From assembly GCF_041242975.1 (NCBI RefSeq), contig NZ_CP162488.1, positions 4,950,001 through 5,014,000 of the forward strand: 64,000 bases of DNA. The letters are read 5' to 3'. This document shows, in pieces, positions 7,078 to 17,241 of this stretch. A model generated the notes under the pieces. It was not told the origin of the DNA. It worked only from the letters and a program-made list of their open reading frames with translations, and made no database searches. Source of the stretch: Xanthomonas sp. DAR 35659 (lineage in GTDB: Bacteria > Pseudomonadota > Gammaproteobacteria > Xanthomonadales > Xanthomonadaceae). Each line of letters opens with the position of its first letter. Within the stretch, counting starts at the first letter, position 1. The position numbers were made by a program, and so were the translations under genes.

Positions 7078-9522
7078 TCACGCCTCCTTGCGCAGCAGCC
7101 GCACTTCCTGCGGCGACTCCAGCGCGATGCCTTCCTCGGCCAGCCGCTGCAGCAGGCTGAAGAACAGGTCGCTGCGGGTGCCGTAGGCGAGCCGCGGGCT
7201 GGCGACATAGGCGAAGCTGTTGAGGGTGACGTGTCCGCTGGCGATGGAGTCGATGAACACCGACGGCGCCGGATCCTGCAGCACGCCCGGATGCGCGGCA
7301 TACAGCTCCAGCAGCAGCGCGCGCAGCTTGGTCACGTCGGTGCCCAGCGACACCGCGAACTGGATCTGCACCCGCCCCAGCGGCCCAGCCAGGGTCATGT
7401 TGCGCAGGGTCTTGGTGATCAGTTCGGAGTTGGGCACGATCAGGGTGGAGCGGTCGCCGACCTGGATCTCGGTCGAGCGCACGCTGATCTTGCGCACGTC
7501 GCCTTCCTGGTCGCCGATCTTGACCCAGTCGCCAATCTTGACCGGGCGCTCGGCCAGCAGGATCAGGCCGGACACGAAGTTCTGGGTGATCGCCTGCAGG
7601 CCGAAGCCGATGCCCACCGACAGCGCGCTGACCACCAGCGCGATCCGCTCCAGGCCGATGCCCAGCGCGGTCAGCGCCCACAACGCGGCCAGGATGATGC
7701 CGACGTACCGCGCCACGGTGCTGATCGAGTTGCGCGAACCGTCGTCCAGTTCGGTCTTGGGCAGATAGGTCTGGGTCAGCCAGCGATGCAGGTACTGCAT
7801 CACGCCCAGGCCCAGCAACAGCACCAGCACCGCGCGCACGATCTCGCCCGGGTGCAGCACCACCTTGTCGCTGAGGCGGATGCCGTTGGACAGCAGCGAG
7901 AACCAGTCCGAGACGACCGACACGTTGGTGCCGAACGGGATCAGCAACGCGCCGATGCCGATCAGCAGCAACAGCACCCGCAGCAGCGCCGAGGTCAGCA
8001 CGCCGGCCTGCTCCAGGCTGCTCGAGCGCACCCCGAACGCGCCGTTGGCGGCGCGGCCGATGCGGCCTTCGCTGGCGAACAGCCACAGCGCGAAGTCGTC
8101 GGCGAAGGTCATCAGCAGGCGCACCGCGCCGACGATCATGGTGATCCAGATGATCTGCCGGGTAATGAACAGGCCCAGGTGGATATACCCCAGCAGCGCG
8201 GCCAGCAGCGCCACCACCACCACCACCCGCACCAGCACCCCGACCAGCGCCAGCACGCCGCCGTGCGGCCCCGGCGGCGGCGGCTGCGCGTCGGCCAGCG
8301 CCTGCGCCGCCGCCTCGGCGTACTGGCGCCGGCGCAGCCGCGACAGGCTGGTCAGGATCGCCAGGATCAGCGCCGCGTAGGCCAGCGCGATCAGGCCGTC
8401 GGCGGCCACGGTCGCCGACTCGCTGGTCTGGCTGGCGCGGTTGATCACCAGCAGCATGCTGCTCAGCCAGGCCAGCGTCGCGGTGGCCCAGGTGTACTTG
8501 CGCAGGCGCCGCGCGGTGGCGTCGTCGATCGGGAACAGCCGCCACGAGGGCTGGTTCGGCAGCAGCACGCTGGCGCCCAGCGAGCCCATGAACGCGGCGG
8601 CGAAGCTGTACACCACGAAGCCGTGCAGCGCGGTCTCCAGCGCCGCCGGCACCGCGCCGATGCCGCGCAGGGTCTCGGCCAGCACCAGCGCGGCCAGGCC
8701 CGGGGTCAACGTGCCCAGCAGCAGGAACCACAGCGCCAGCCCGGAACGGCGCAGGCGACTGCCCGGCGCGCGCGACACCGCATAGCGCTTGCCCAGCCAG
8801 CGCAGCAGGTAGCGCAACGGGAACAGCAGCACGAACGCGATGACCACGCCGACGCCGAGCGCGCCGGCGCCGTTCTCGGCGACCGCCTCGTCCAGCGCCT
8901 GCGCGCAGAGCCGGGACAGGGCCAGCAGGCGATCGCGATCGGCGGGGAAATCGCTGGCGATCTGCCGCCACAGCGACGGCGACAGCGGCGAAGCCGAGCG
9001 CAGCGACAGCTCCTGGCTGAAGTGCTCGGCCTGCACGCTCTCGATCTGCTCGCCGAGCTGCTTGGCCTCCAGTGCCAGCAACTTGCCGCGCTTGATGTCC
9101 GAATCCAGGCTGGTGTGCTGCTTGGCCAGGTCCTTGCGCTGCGCGCCGATGTCGGAGGCCTCGCCGGGGACGGCCTGGCCCAACTCCGTCAACCGCGCCT
9201 GGACCTGCGCCATCTGCGGCGCCAGCGCCGCCGCCGCGGCCTCGGCGTCGCGCTGCGCATCGGTGACCTTGCCGAGCAGCTCGCGCAGCGCCGTCTGGTC
9301 CTCGGCCGCATCGTCCAGTCCGCGCCGCGCCGTCTTCAGCGTCTGCTCGGCGCCTTCCAGCAAGGCCTGCGGGTCCGGCGGCGGCGGTTCGTCCTGCGGC
9401 TGCGCGGCCGCGGCCGCGCTCAGGCACAGGAACAACGACAGCAGCGCACAGCGCAGCAACGGCAGCACGGCGAAACGGGAAGACAGGCGCACGCGGAGGA
9501 CCGGCGGTGGAGCGCGGACCAC
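7078..9522 (-). CDS. Large MscS-family mechanosensitive channel (DUF3772 type)
   Basis: 814 residues, GTG start at 9522 placed directly before a signal peptide (hydrophobic to about residue 38). A periplasmic coiled-coil region (residues 45-190, many Gln/Leu/Glu, DUF3772-like) is followed by about ten membrane helices. Near the C-terminus lies the MscS pore and beta domain: ALSVGIGFGLQAITQNFVSG (pore helix), then ILLAERPVKIGDWVKIGDQE and STLIVPNSELITKTLRNMT. Such large MscS relatives (MscK/YbiO/YjeP style) release solutes on hypo-osmotic shock. It is monocistronic here, between a pseudogene and a quinone oxidoreductase gene. Confidence 0.9.
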   Translation of the reverse strand: MVRAPPPVLRVRLSSRFAVLPLLRCALLSLFLCLSAAAAAQPQDEPPPPDPQALLEGAEQTLKTARRGLDDAAEDQTALRELLGKVTDAQRDAEAAAAALAPQMAQVQARLTELGQAVPGEASDIGAQRKDLAKQHTSLDSDIKRGKLLALEAKQLGEQIESVQAEHFSQELSLRSASPLSPSLWRQIASDFPADRDRLLALSRLCAQALDEAVAENGAGALGVGVVIAFVLLFPLRYLLRWLGKRYAVSRAPGSRLRRSGLALWFLLLGTLTPGLAALVLAETLRGIGAVPAALETALHGFVVYSFAAAFMGSLGASVLLPNQPSWRLFPIDDATARRLRKYTWATATLAWLSSMLLVINRASQTSESATVAADGLIALAYAALILAILTSLSRLRRRQYAEAAAQALADAQPPPPGPHGGVLALVGVLVRVVVVVALLAALLGYIHLGLFITRQIIWITMIVGAVRLLMTFADDFALWLFASEGRIGRAANGAFGVRSSSLEQAGVLTSALLRVLLLLIGIGALLIPFGTNVSVVSDWFSLLSNGIRLSDKVVLHPGEIVRAVLVLLLGLGVMQYLHRWLTQTYLPKTELDDGSRNSISTVARYVGIILAALWALTALGIGLERIALVVSALSVGIGFGLQAITQNFVSGLILLAERPVKIGDWVKIGDQEGDVRKISVRSTEIQVGDRSTLIVPNSELITKTLRNMTLAGPLGRVQIQFAVSLGTDVTKLRALLLELYAAHPGVLQDPAPSVFIDSIASGHVTLNSFAYVASPRLAYGTRSDLFFSLLQRLAEEGIALESPQEVRLLRKEA

Positions 9523-9603
9523 CGCGCGTGCGGCGCAATATACGGCGTGGGGCTTGAATGGGGCCAGCGCGGCACCGGGGTGATGCGTGGCCGGGAGGTG
9601 GGT

Positions 9604-9626
9604 GTCGCGGCCGAAGCCGCTCCTAC
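9604..9626. repeat. REP unit
   Basis: Single REP unit in reverse orientation, one base changed from consensus (GGCCGAAGCC core). It overlaps the last codons of the oxidoreductase gene, whose C-terminal GAAATAPL it partly encodes. Confidence 0.75.
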
Positions 9627-10666
9627 AGGGGGGCGGTGGCCGCCGCCCCTGGCTCGGCCAGCAACACGATCTTGCCGATGTGCGCGCTGGACTCCATCAG
9701 CGCGTGCGCCTGCGCCGCCTCGGCCAGCGGGAAGCAGCGGTCCAGCTGCGGCTTGATCCGGCCCTGCGCCAGCAGCGGCCACACCTGCTGCTCCAGCTCG
9801 CGCGCGATCGCCGCCTTTTCCGTCACCGAGCGCGGGCGCAGGGTCGAGCCGGTGTGGGTCAGGCGCTTGGCCAGCAGCGGCATCAGGTCCAGCTCGCGCA
9901 CCTTGCCCTGCTGGATGCCGATCTGCACGATGCGCCCGTCCAGCGCCGCGGCCTGGTAGTTGCGCGCCAGGTAGTCGCCGCCGATCAGGTCCACGATCAC
10001 GTCGGCGCCGCGGCCCTCGGTCAGGCGCATCGTCTCGGCGACGAAGTCCTCCTCGCGGTAGAGGATGGCCGCTTCCGCGCCCAGCGCCAGGCTGGCTGCG
10101 CGCTTGTCGGCCGAGCCGACGGTGCTGATCACCCGCGCCCCGAAGGCCCGCCCCAGCAGCGTGGCGACGCTGCCGATGCCGGAGGTGCCGCCGTGCACCA
10201 GCAGGGTCTCGCCGGACTGCAGGCGGCCGCGCTGGAAGACGTTGGTCCACACGGTGAAGAAGGTTTCCGGCAGCGCCGCGGCCTCGGCCAGGCTCAGCGC
10301 CTGCGGCACCGGCAGCGCGTTGCGCTCATGCACCACCGCGTACTCGGCATAGCCGCCACCGGCGACCAGCGCGCAGACCTGGTCGCCCAGGCGATAGCGC
10401 TCCACGCCCTCGCCCAGGCCGACCACCTCGCCGGCGAACTCCAGCCCCGGCAGCGGCGAGGCGCCCGGCGGCGGCGGATAGCTGCCCTGGCGCTGCATCA
10501 CGTCGGGGCGGTTGACGCCGGCCGCGGCCACCCGCACCAGCAGTTCGCCGCGCCCCGGACGCGGCAGCGGCACGCGCACCGGCACCAACACCTCCGGCGC
10601 ACCGGGCTGGCGGATCTCGATCGCGGTCATCGTCTCGGGCAGCGTGGCGGCATAGGTCGGGGACAT
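9623..10666 (-). CDS. NAD(P)H quinone oxidoreductase, PIG3/QOR type
   Basis: 347 residues of the zinc-independent medium-chain dehydrogenase family that reduces quinones with NADPH. Seen: the N-terminal GroES-like domain (PGLEFAGEVVGLGEGVERY), then the Rossmann segment LVHGGTSGIGSVATLLGRAF near residue 155, then GADVIVDLIGGDYL. The zinc ligands of true alcohol dehydrogenases are absent. The start at 10666 gives a 12-residue leader; the second ATG at 10630 (MTAIEIRQPGAPEVL) matches the usual family start better. It stands alone in transcription. Confidence 0.88.
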   Translation of the reverse strand: MSPTYAATLPETMTAIEIRQPGAPEVLVPVRVPLPRPGRGELLVRVAAAGVNRPDVMQRQGSYPPPPGASPLPGLEFAGEVVGLGEGVERYRLGDQVCALVAGGGYAEYAVVHERNALPVPQALSLAEAAALPETFFTVWTNVFQRGRLQSGETLLVHGGTSGIGSVATLLGRAFGARVISTVGSADKRAASLALGAEAAILYREEDFVAETMRLTEGRGADVIVDLIGGDYLARNYQAAALDGRIVQIGIQQGKVRELDLMPLLAKRLTHTGSTLRPRSVTEKAAIARELEQQVWPLLAQGRIKPQLDRCFPLAEAAQAHALMESSAHIGKIVLLAEPGAAATAPL

Positions 10667-11169
10667 GGCGGGGTCCTGGCAGGAGCGCGCGGCGCGTGCA
10701 GGCGTCCGGCGCGGTGGGGGAGTGGCGATGATCGACCTTTCGCGCGAAGGGGTCCGTGACGGCGGATGGCGGTTTCCGCAGCAAGCGGCCCCAGGGAATT
10801 TGGCGAGGCGGCTTCGGTCGCGACGGACATCGTCGGGGACGCCCTGTCGCGGCTGAAGCCGCTCCTACAGCGCATCGACAACGAATCGCTTGACCATCGC
10901 AGCCCCGCACTTTGTAGGAGCGGCTTCAGCCGCGACAGGCACCATCCGAAAGGTCCGGTCGCCGCCGAAGCCCCCACCGCGCATCGGCATGGAACATGGC
11001 AACCGCCCATCCCAGCCCGTCTTTCGCGAGCCGCATGCCATGCGCAGCGTGCTGAACGTTGTGGGAGCGGCTTCAGCCGCGACGGGCATGCCCGGGAACA
11101 TCGATCACCGCACCCGAACACGACGGCGCCCTACACAACACTTGCCCGGCCGCCGACCGCAAGCGCTGG
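10667..11169. other. Intergenic region with several REP units
   Basis: No credible gene. It holds REP units at 10846-10868 (reverse), 10914-10936 (forward) and 11061-11083 (forward, GTGGGAGC variant), plus a degenerate one near 10805-10824. Open frames across this stretch are REP translations. Confidence 0.8.
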
Positions 11170-12525
11170 CTAATCGCGCTGCGGTGCCGCCTGCGCCGGC
11201 CATGCGCTCAGTGGCGGCAGCTCGGCCTGAACCCGCTGCGGATCCAGACGCGCCTGCAGCGCCGGCAACGCGATCGCCAACGGACAGCGCAGGCGCCCAC
11301 CGCATCCGGGCAAGGGCCAGCGCCGCTCGCGCAGGCCACGCCCAGCGAAGCGATTCGCACGCAGCGCCCGCAGGGTCGGCACCACGCTGCGCAGGTCCAG
11401 GAAGTCCTGGCCGTCCTGCCGCACCAGGTCCAGCACCAGCGCCCCACCGGGCGGATACGCGTCCGGCTGGCCGGGCACGGCAGGGTCGATGCCGAACAGG
11501 CCGGCGAGGTGCGCCAGATTGGTGTCGTGACCGAGCAGCACCAGCGCGCGCGCGTCCACCGGCGCCAACGGCGCCACCGCTGGCGGCTGCCCGGCCGCGG
11601 CCTGCAGCGTCGCCAGCAGGTGCGCGAGCAGATTGGAACCGCCCGCGCGCGCGGCCGGCAGCGCGCGCTTGCTGTACGCGAAGGAGGCGTTGTGCAGGCC
11701 GATCAGCCGCTGCAGGGACGCCGCATCGGCACGGCCCCACGCCACCTGCGCCGGCGGCAGGCCCTGCGCGTACTCCAGCATCAGATTCTCGGCCAGGCTG
11801 CCGGCGGTCTTCAGCAGCTTGGCCGCCTGCGCGGGATCGTCCAGCCGCCGCGGATCGTCCACGCGCGGGGTGTCCTGGCCAGGCGCCTGCGCGGCGCAGG
11901 CAGCGCCGCTGCATCCGGACAGGACCCGCTGCAGCGCGCGCAAGCGTGTCCGCGTGGCCGCATTCGGATGCAGCGGCGCAGCCACCGCATCGTCGTCCTT
12001 GTCCTCGTTCGCGCTCTTGTCCTTGCCCGCCGCGTAGTGGAACAACGGATTGTTCTGTTCGGTCGGCAGCGCCAGGTAGTGGGCGCCGCAGCCGGGCTGC
12101 AGGCCTTCGCCGAACGCCGCGGCGCTGGCGTGGTTGCGCGGCGTGCTGTCGGCGATCACCACCATCTGCGCGGCCGCGCAGTCCGGCGCCAGCACACCCT
12201 CGGCCAGCCAGCGCTGCCGGTAGCGCGCGCCCAGCGCCTGCATCCCCGCCGCGCCGTGCGCGGTGAGCATGCCCGGCGCCACCGGCCATTGCGGCCATGG
12301 CTGCGCCGCGTACTTGACCAGCGCCTGTGGATCCTGGGTCGGCGCGCGCACCCCGTGGCGCATCACCACGATGGTCAGGCGCACTTGCGCTGGTGGGCTT
12401 GCGCGGCTGCGTGCCGCGGCCATGGCCGGCAATGCCGCCGCGGTCAGCAGCAACAGCGCCGCCAGGCAATACAGGTGGCGCCGCGCACGCGTGGCGGTGA
12501 CGGGCGCTTCGATGGAGACGCGCAT
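11170..12525 (-). CDS. Periplasmic histidine acid phosphatase (phytase/glucose-1-phosphatase-like)
   Basis: 451 residues with a signal peptide (hydrophobic 20-36, cleavage near AMAAA). The catalytic motif MRHGVRAPT lies near residue 54 and the proton-donor motif GHDTNLAHLAG near residue 335, the two signatures of branch-2 histidine acid phosphatases (AppA phytase, Agp glucose-1-phosphatase). It should hydrolyse phosphate esters in the periplasm. It begins 10 bp after the TonB receptor reading frame ends and is on the same strand, so it is the last gene of the sigma/FecR/receptor operon. Exact substrate cannot be read from the sequence. Confidence 0.87.
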   Translation of the reverse strand: MRVSIEAPVTATRARRHLYCLAALLLLTAAALPAMAAARSRASPPAQVRLTIVVMRHGVRAPTQDPQALVKYAAQPWPQWPVAPGMLTAHGAAGMQALGARYRQRWLAEGVLAPDCAAAQMVVIADSTPRNHASAAAFGEGLQPGCGAHYLALPTEQNNPLFHYAAGKDKSANEDKDDDAVAAPLHPNAATRTRLRALQRVLSGCSGAACAAQAPGQDTPRVDDPRRLDDPAQAAKLLKTAGSLAENLMLEYAQGLPPAQVAWGRADAASLQRLIGLHNASFAYSKRALPAARAGGSNLLAHLLATLQAAAGQPPAVAPLAPVDARALVLLGHDTNLAHLAGLFGIDPAVPGQPDAYPPGGALVLDLVRQDGQDFLDLRSVVPTLRALRANRFAGRGLRERRWPLPGCGGRLRCPLAIALPALQARLDPQRVQAELPPLSAWPAQAAPQRD

Positions 12526-12535
12526 GACCCCGGCC

Positions 12536-15043
12536 TCAGAACTTCAGCGACAGGTCGAGGAACACGCCGCGTCCGGCCAGGCCGAAGTACAGCGGTTGAT
12601 TGTCGGAAGCGCGCGTGCCGGCATAGCCGATCAAGGCGTGCCGATCGAGCAGGTTGTTGACGTCCATGCTGATCGAATAGCCCTTCAACCCGTAGGGGCC
12701 ATGCGTGCTGCGATAGCCCAGCGCCGCATCCAGGCTGGCATAGCCGCCCAGGCGCTGGTCGTTGCCGAACACGGTGGCGCCGCTGGCGTCGGTCGTGTTG
12801 TCCACGCCGTACTGCGCGCCGACCACCTTTTCCATCAACGAGCCGAAGTAGCCGGTGCCGCTGTTGTACAGCACGCCCAACGCGCCGGTCACGCGCGGGG
12901 TACCGGCGACCTGGGTAGTGCTGCGCTTGTAGGTCGCTTCGTTGTAGCTGGCATTGGCGTACAGGCTCAGCGTCGGCGTCAGCGCGTAGGTGGCTTCGGC
13001 CTCGGCGCCGCGGTACACCGCACCGCCGCCGTTGACGTAGGCGCTCTCGGTGCCGCTGTCGGTGGCGACCAGGGTCTGGCTGATGTAGTTGCTGAAATCG
13101 ATGTAGTAGACGTCGGCGCCGAAGGTCAGGCCGCGCGCGGCGTAGCTGGTGCCGAGCTGGTAGTTGCTGGTCAGCTCCGGCTGCAGGCCGCGGCTGCCGT
13201 TGAGTTCGATCACGTCGATCGGCGGCGCCAGGAAGCCGCGCGCGGCCTGCAGGTAGCCGCTCCAGTGCTCGCTGAAGGCGTCGTGCAGGCTCAGCGACGG
13301 CAGCGTCGCGTCGTAGCTGGCGCTGGCGTGGGACGGCGCCGGCGGCGTGCTCTTGTTGAGCTGCGCGTCGAGCTGGCGCTCCACCCGCGAATAGCGCACG
13401 CCGGGGCTGAGGGTCAGCGTATCGCTCAGTTTCCAGTCGTACTGCGCGTACGGCTGCAGCGTGTCGGTGCGGTCCCGCAACTGGTAGTTGTACGGATACC
13501 CGTACTTGGTGCCGCTGGCCGCGCCGGTGCTCATGTCCACCGGCAGCTGATTGCGTTCGTCCAGGTTGCGTTCCACCCACACGCCGGTCTGCACCTGGCC
13601 CGGGCCCAGATCGCGCGCCAGCCGCAACACGTCGCCGAAGGCGTGGTAATCGTTGTCCGACAGTTTGCCGGGCACGTCGATGGCCGCCTTGGACAGCTTC
13701 TTGCCGGTGCTGGAGTAGAAGGTCACGCCGTTGTCGGCGGCGCTCTCGCTGGTGGGGATGCTGCTCTTGGCGGCGGTGTGGTCGAAGCTGTTGTAGTAGA
13801 CCTTGTTGTCGATGTCCCAGTCGCCCAGGCGCGTGCTCAGGCCCAGGTAGCTGAAGCTGGAGTAGTACGCGGCGCTGTTGTAGCCGGTGTAGTTCTGCAG
13901 GATCGGATCGTCGCCCAGGCCGTAGCGCCAGCCGTGCTGCGCGAGTTGCGCGCGGGTGGCGCCCTGCACGGTGTTCTGGTGTTCCTGGTTGTAGCTGCTG
14001 ACGAAGGTCAGCGTGGTCGCCTCGCCCAACTCGGTGACGGTCTTGACGAAGGCGTGCTCGCGGCGGTCGTCGGTGCCTTTCAGGTAGGTGTCGCTGGCTT
14101 CCCTGGACAGGTCGGCGAACACGCGGGTATTGCCGATGTGCTCGTCGGCGCTGACCCCGGTGGATCAGGTGTCCCAGCTGCCGCCGGTGGCGTAGACGGT
14201 GACGCCGTCCACCGTGCTGGGGTTGCGCGTGCGCAGCGCCAGCGTGCCGCCGAAGGTGGCGTTGCCGATGGTGGCGCCGCCGCCGGGGCCGCGGTCGATC
14301 TCGGCCTGGCCGAGCACATGGTTGTTGAAGTACGCCGACGTGGTGTGGTGCAGGTCGCTGGCGTCGCCGAACGGGATGCCGTCGAAGGTGATGTTGAACT
14401 GGCCGTCCTGGAAGCCGCGGATGCTGATGCCTTCGTTCTTGCCAAGGCCGGGGCCTTCCGGCGAGGTGGTGACCACGCTCGGCGCGTACTTGATGATGTC
14501 GTCGTAGTTCGCGTTCAGGCGCAGGCCGTCGCGGATGAAGCGTTCGTCGATCACCGAGGTCGGCTGGCTCGCCTCCAGCGGCGCGGCGCTGGGCGCCAAC
14601 GTGTCGACGCTGTTGGCGGTGACGTTGATCGGCGCCAGTTCGCGCGGGCCGTCGTCGCGGTCGCCCGGGTCGTTGGCCGGCGTGGCGGCGGCGTGCGCCG
14701 CGCGTGGCGCGGCGGCGTTGCGGGGCGCGGCCACGGCGCTGCGCACGATGCTGACCGTGCCCGGCGTCGGCATGCGGTACTCCAGGCTGGTGCCGGCCAG
14801 CAGTTTCTGCAGCTGCTGCGCCGGCACCAGGCCGGCCGGCGCGCCGTTGCTGCGTTGCCCGGCCGCCAGTGCCGGGTCGTACATCAGTTGCAGGCCGCTG
14901 TTGCGGGCGAACCGCTCCAGCGCCTGGTCCAACGGCATCGGCGCGATCGCCGGCGCCGAGGCGGCGAGGGGGGCCGACCAGGCCGGCAACGAGGCGGTGC
15001 TGCCGAGCAGCAGGGCGATGGAAACGACGAGCGTGGTGCGCAT
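12536..15043 (-). pseudogene. FecA-type TonB-dependent receptor interrupted by one in-frame TGA
   Basis: One frame from ATG 15043 to the stop at 12536 (836 codons), broken only by a TGA at 14167-14165. Upstream part: signal peptide, secretin/TonB N-terminal signalling domain (ALERFARNSGLQLMYDPAL, residues 40-90), then plug domain (SVIDERFIRDGLRLN; GISIRGFQDGQFNITFDGIP). Downstream part: beta-barrel ending in GVFLDLSLKF with the terminal Phe used for outer-membrane insertion. The stop falls in GGSWDT-stop-STGVSADE; a TGG tryptophan codon is the likely ancestor. The signalling domain matches the adjacent FecR and sigma factor. It may be a true pseudogene, a recent mutation, or a base-call error. 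An internal start at 14122 would not give a working receptor. Confidence 0.85.
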
Positions 15044-15160
15044 GGGACGTGTTACCGGAGGGGAGAGGGAGGCGGCCGTGCGCGTCCTGCACGACGGCCA
15101 TGCCTACCTAGGACGGCCGCACAGCGCCGCGCGGCTACCGGTATTTGCATGAATTTTTTC

Positions 15161-16249
15161 TTACAGCGGCCCCGGCGCGCTGCGGATCGTCACCGCCTGC
15201 GCGTCGCGCTGCACCTGCACGTTCGGCAGGCTGCCCAGGTAGGCGACGAAGGCATCCGGATCGCGCAGGTGGAATACGCCGCTGATGCGGCGCGCGGCCA
15301 ATGCCGGGTCGGCGATGCGCAACGGCCGCGTGGTGTAGGCGTTGAACAGCCGCGCCACCTCGCCCACGCTGCGGTCGCGCACGCCGACCTGGGCCGGTAG
15401 CCAGGCGGTGGCGCCGGCGATGTCGGCATGCGCGTCCATGTCCAGCAGCCGCCCGCGCGCGTCCAGCCGCGCCTGCTGGCCGCCGCCCAGGTCCGCCAAC
15501 TGCGCGCCTTCGCTGGGCAGCACGCTGCGCCGCCACCACGGATGCGCGCCGCGCAGCACGTGCACGCGTCCCTGCAGCACGGTGACGCGGGTGGCGCCAT
15601 CGTGCTGGTCGACGCCGAACACGGTGCCGATATCGCGCAGCACCAGTGCGCCGACGCTGACCCGCAGCGGCCGTGCCGGATCGTGGCCGAGGTCGAACAG
15701 CGCCTTGCCGCGCAGCAGTGCGATATCGCGGCGCTGTGTGCCGTAGCGCACGGCGATGGCGCTGCCGCGGTCCAGGCGCACCACGCTGCCGTCGGCCAGC
15801 GCCACCTCGCGCCCGGCATCGTCGCCGGCGGCGTAGACCGTCACCGCGACCGGGTCCGGCGCCGCCAGATGCGCGGTCACGCCGATCGCCGACAACGCCA
15901 GCACGGCGGCCAGGCCGAACGCCCAGCGCCGGCGGTGCTGGCGCTGGCGTGGCGCCGGCGCCGCCTGCGGTCGCGGTGGCCTCGCCTGCCCGAACTCGGG
16001 CCGCAACGGCACCACCACCGCGCCGCTGCGGCGCGCATGCGCACACAGTTCGTCGCTGCTGGCCTGCTGCGATTGCGCCGCGGACCGCAGGTCCTGGTGC
16101 AGGTGCGCGACGGCCAGGTATTCGGCCACGTGCGCGGGCGATTGCCGCAGCCAGGCCAGGAACTCGGCCTGCTGCAGCGGCGCCAGCGGCGCTTCGCGGT
16201 GCGCCAGATACCAGGTCGCGGCCGCCGCGGCGATCGGCGATTCACGCAT
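15161..16249 (-). CDS. FecR-family anti-sigma/sigma regulator
   Basis: 362 residues. The N-terminus (AATWYLAHREAPLAPLQQAE, FLAWLRQSPAHVAEYL) is the FecR/DUF4880 cytoplasmic domain that binds the sigma factor. One membrane helix follows near residues 112-130 (WAFGLAAVLALSAIGV). The periplasmic part contains the FecR fold (REVALADGSVVRLDRGSAI; ALFDLGHDPARPLRV) and a C-terminal STN-like domain that contacts the receptor. It passes the ligand signal from the TonB receptor to the ECF sigma factor. Its start overlaps the sigma-factor end by 8 bp, indicating translational coupling. Confidence 0.92.
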   Translation of the reverse strand: MRESPIAAAAATWYLAHREAPLAPLQQAEFLAWLRQSPAHVAEYLAVAHLHQDLRSAAQSQQASSDELCAHARRSGAVVVPLRPEFGQARPPRPQAAPAPRQRQHRRRWAFGLAAVLALSAIGVTAHLAAPDPVAVTVYAAGDDAGREVALADGSVVRLDRGSAIAVRYGTQRRDIALLRGKALFDLGHDPARPLRVSVGALVLRDIGTVFGVDQHDGATRVTVLQGRVHVLRGAHPWWRRSVLPSEGAQLADLGGGQQARLDARGRLLDMDAHADIAGATAWLPAQVGVRDRSVGEVARLFNAYTTRPLRIADPALAARRISGVFHLRDPDAFVAYLGSLPNVQVQRDAQAVTIRSAPGPL

Positions 16250-16757
16250 AGCGCGCCATGCCCTGCCGGCACACCGCCAGGCCCTTGATGATGTATTTCT
16301 TGACCATGTGGCTGGAGATCTGCAACCGCTCGGCGATGTCCTGGTAGCCGAGTTCGTCGCGATAGCGCAGCACCATCGCCGCGCGGCATTTCGGAGGCAG
16401 CCGCGCCATCAGTTCGGCCAGGCGCTGCCGGCGTTGCGCGCGGTGCACGTGCGCATCCGCGTCGCACGGCACCGCCAGCCGCTCCAGCACGTCGTCCAGG
16501 CAGGTGTCGCGCTGCGTGCTGCGCTGGTTGAGCAGCGCGTGCTCGCGCATCAGGTTGGCGGCGATGGTGAACAGGTAGGCCTCCGGATTGGCGATCTCCG
16601 GCGCGTGCGCCTCGCTGCGCTGCAGGCGCAGCCACACTTCCTGCACCAGGTCCTCGGCGTCCCATGCCGCGGCGCGGCGACGCAGGAAGTAGCGGCTCAG
16701 CGACGGTCGCCATTGCAGGAACAGCCGCGACAGGGCCGGCAAGGGTTCGGGACGCAC
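16242..16757 (-). CDS. ECF sigma factor, FecI type
   Basis: 171 residues. Region 2 is visible at 27-75 (AAAWDAEDLVQEVWLRLQRS; EAYLFTIAANLMREH) and region 4 at 112-165 (LPPKCRAAMVLRYRDELGYQ, then the helix-turn-helix DIAERLQISSHMVKKYI). This is the iron-starvation/FecI class that drives its own receptor operon after cell-surface signalling. First gene of the operon sigma-FecR-receptor-phosphatase. The GTG/ATG choice is not critical; ATG at 16757 gives a standard family length. Confidence 0.93.
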   Translation of the reverse strand: MRPEPLPALSRLFLQWRPSLSRYFLRRRAAAWDAEDLVQEVWLRLQRSEAHAPEIANPEAYLFTIAANLMREHALLNQRSTQRDTCLDDVLERLAVPCDADAHVHRAQRRQRLAELMARLPPKCRAAMVLRYRDELGYQDIAERLQISSHMVKKYIIKGLAVCRQGMARYA

Positions 16758-17241
16758 CAGACGCTCGCAGGGTCGAAGGGCCTGCGATGCTGGTCACGGC
16801 AGATGACAGTCCAGTGACGCGCCGGCAACGCAGGCGCGGATAGCGGATTGCGCTCCAGCCGGCATTCAGGTGCGCGTCGCCGCGCCGTGACCAGGGAAGC
16901 CGAGGTGGCGCATCCAGCGTTTTCCTTGCGGGACGGAAGGTCGCCGCCTCCCTCTCGGCGGCGTTCGCGCGAAGGACCGCTACATGACCGACCCCTCTTC
17001 CAGATCACGACGCTGGGCGTCCCTGCGCCACGCGCGACGCGTCAACGCCACAAGCGCAGACGGATGGTGAAGCGATGGCGGGCCGCGGTCGGCTTCACCG
17101 GCGGGTCCCGCGCACCTGAAGCCGGTCCTGCCTGTATCGGCCGATGCGCGCGACGGGCGCTGGCGTCAGCGGCACCCTGGTACCGGCCGCGGCGACAGGC
17201 GCGTAGGATCGCAGACAGCCTCGCCAGGGAAGCAACGCCGC
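16758..17241. other. Divergent promoter region without gene
   Basis: Separates the sigma-factor operon from the AraC gene. I see no credible reading frame and no REP. Both promoters should be here, but I cannot pick boxes with confidence. Confidence 0.5.

Noticed and set aside
10846..11083. REP series as a CRISPR array
   Set aside because: Units alternate in orientation, spacing is irregular and no cas gene is near.
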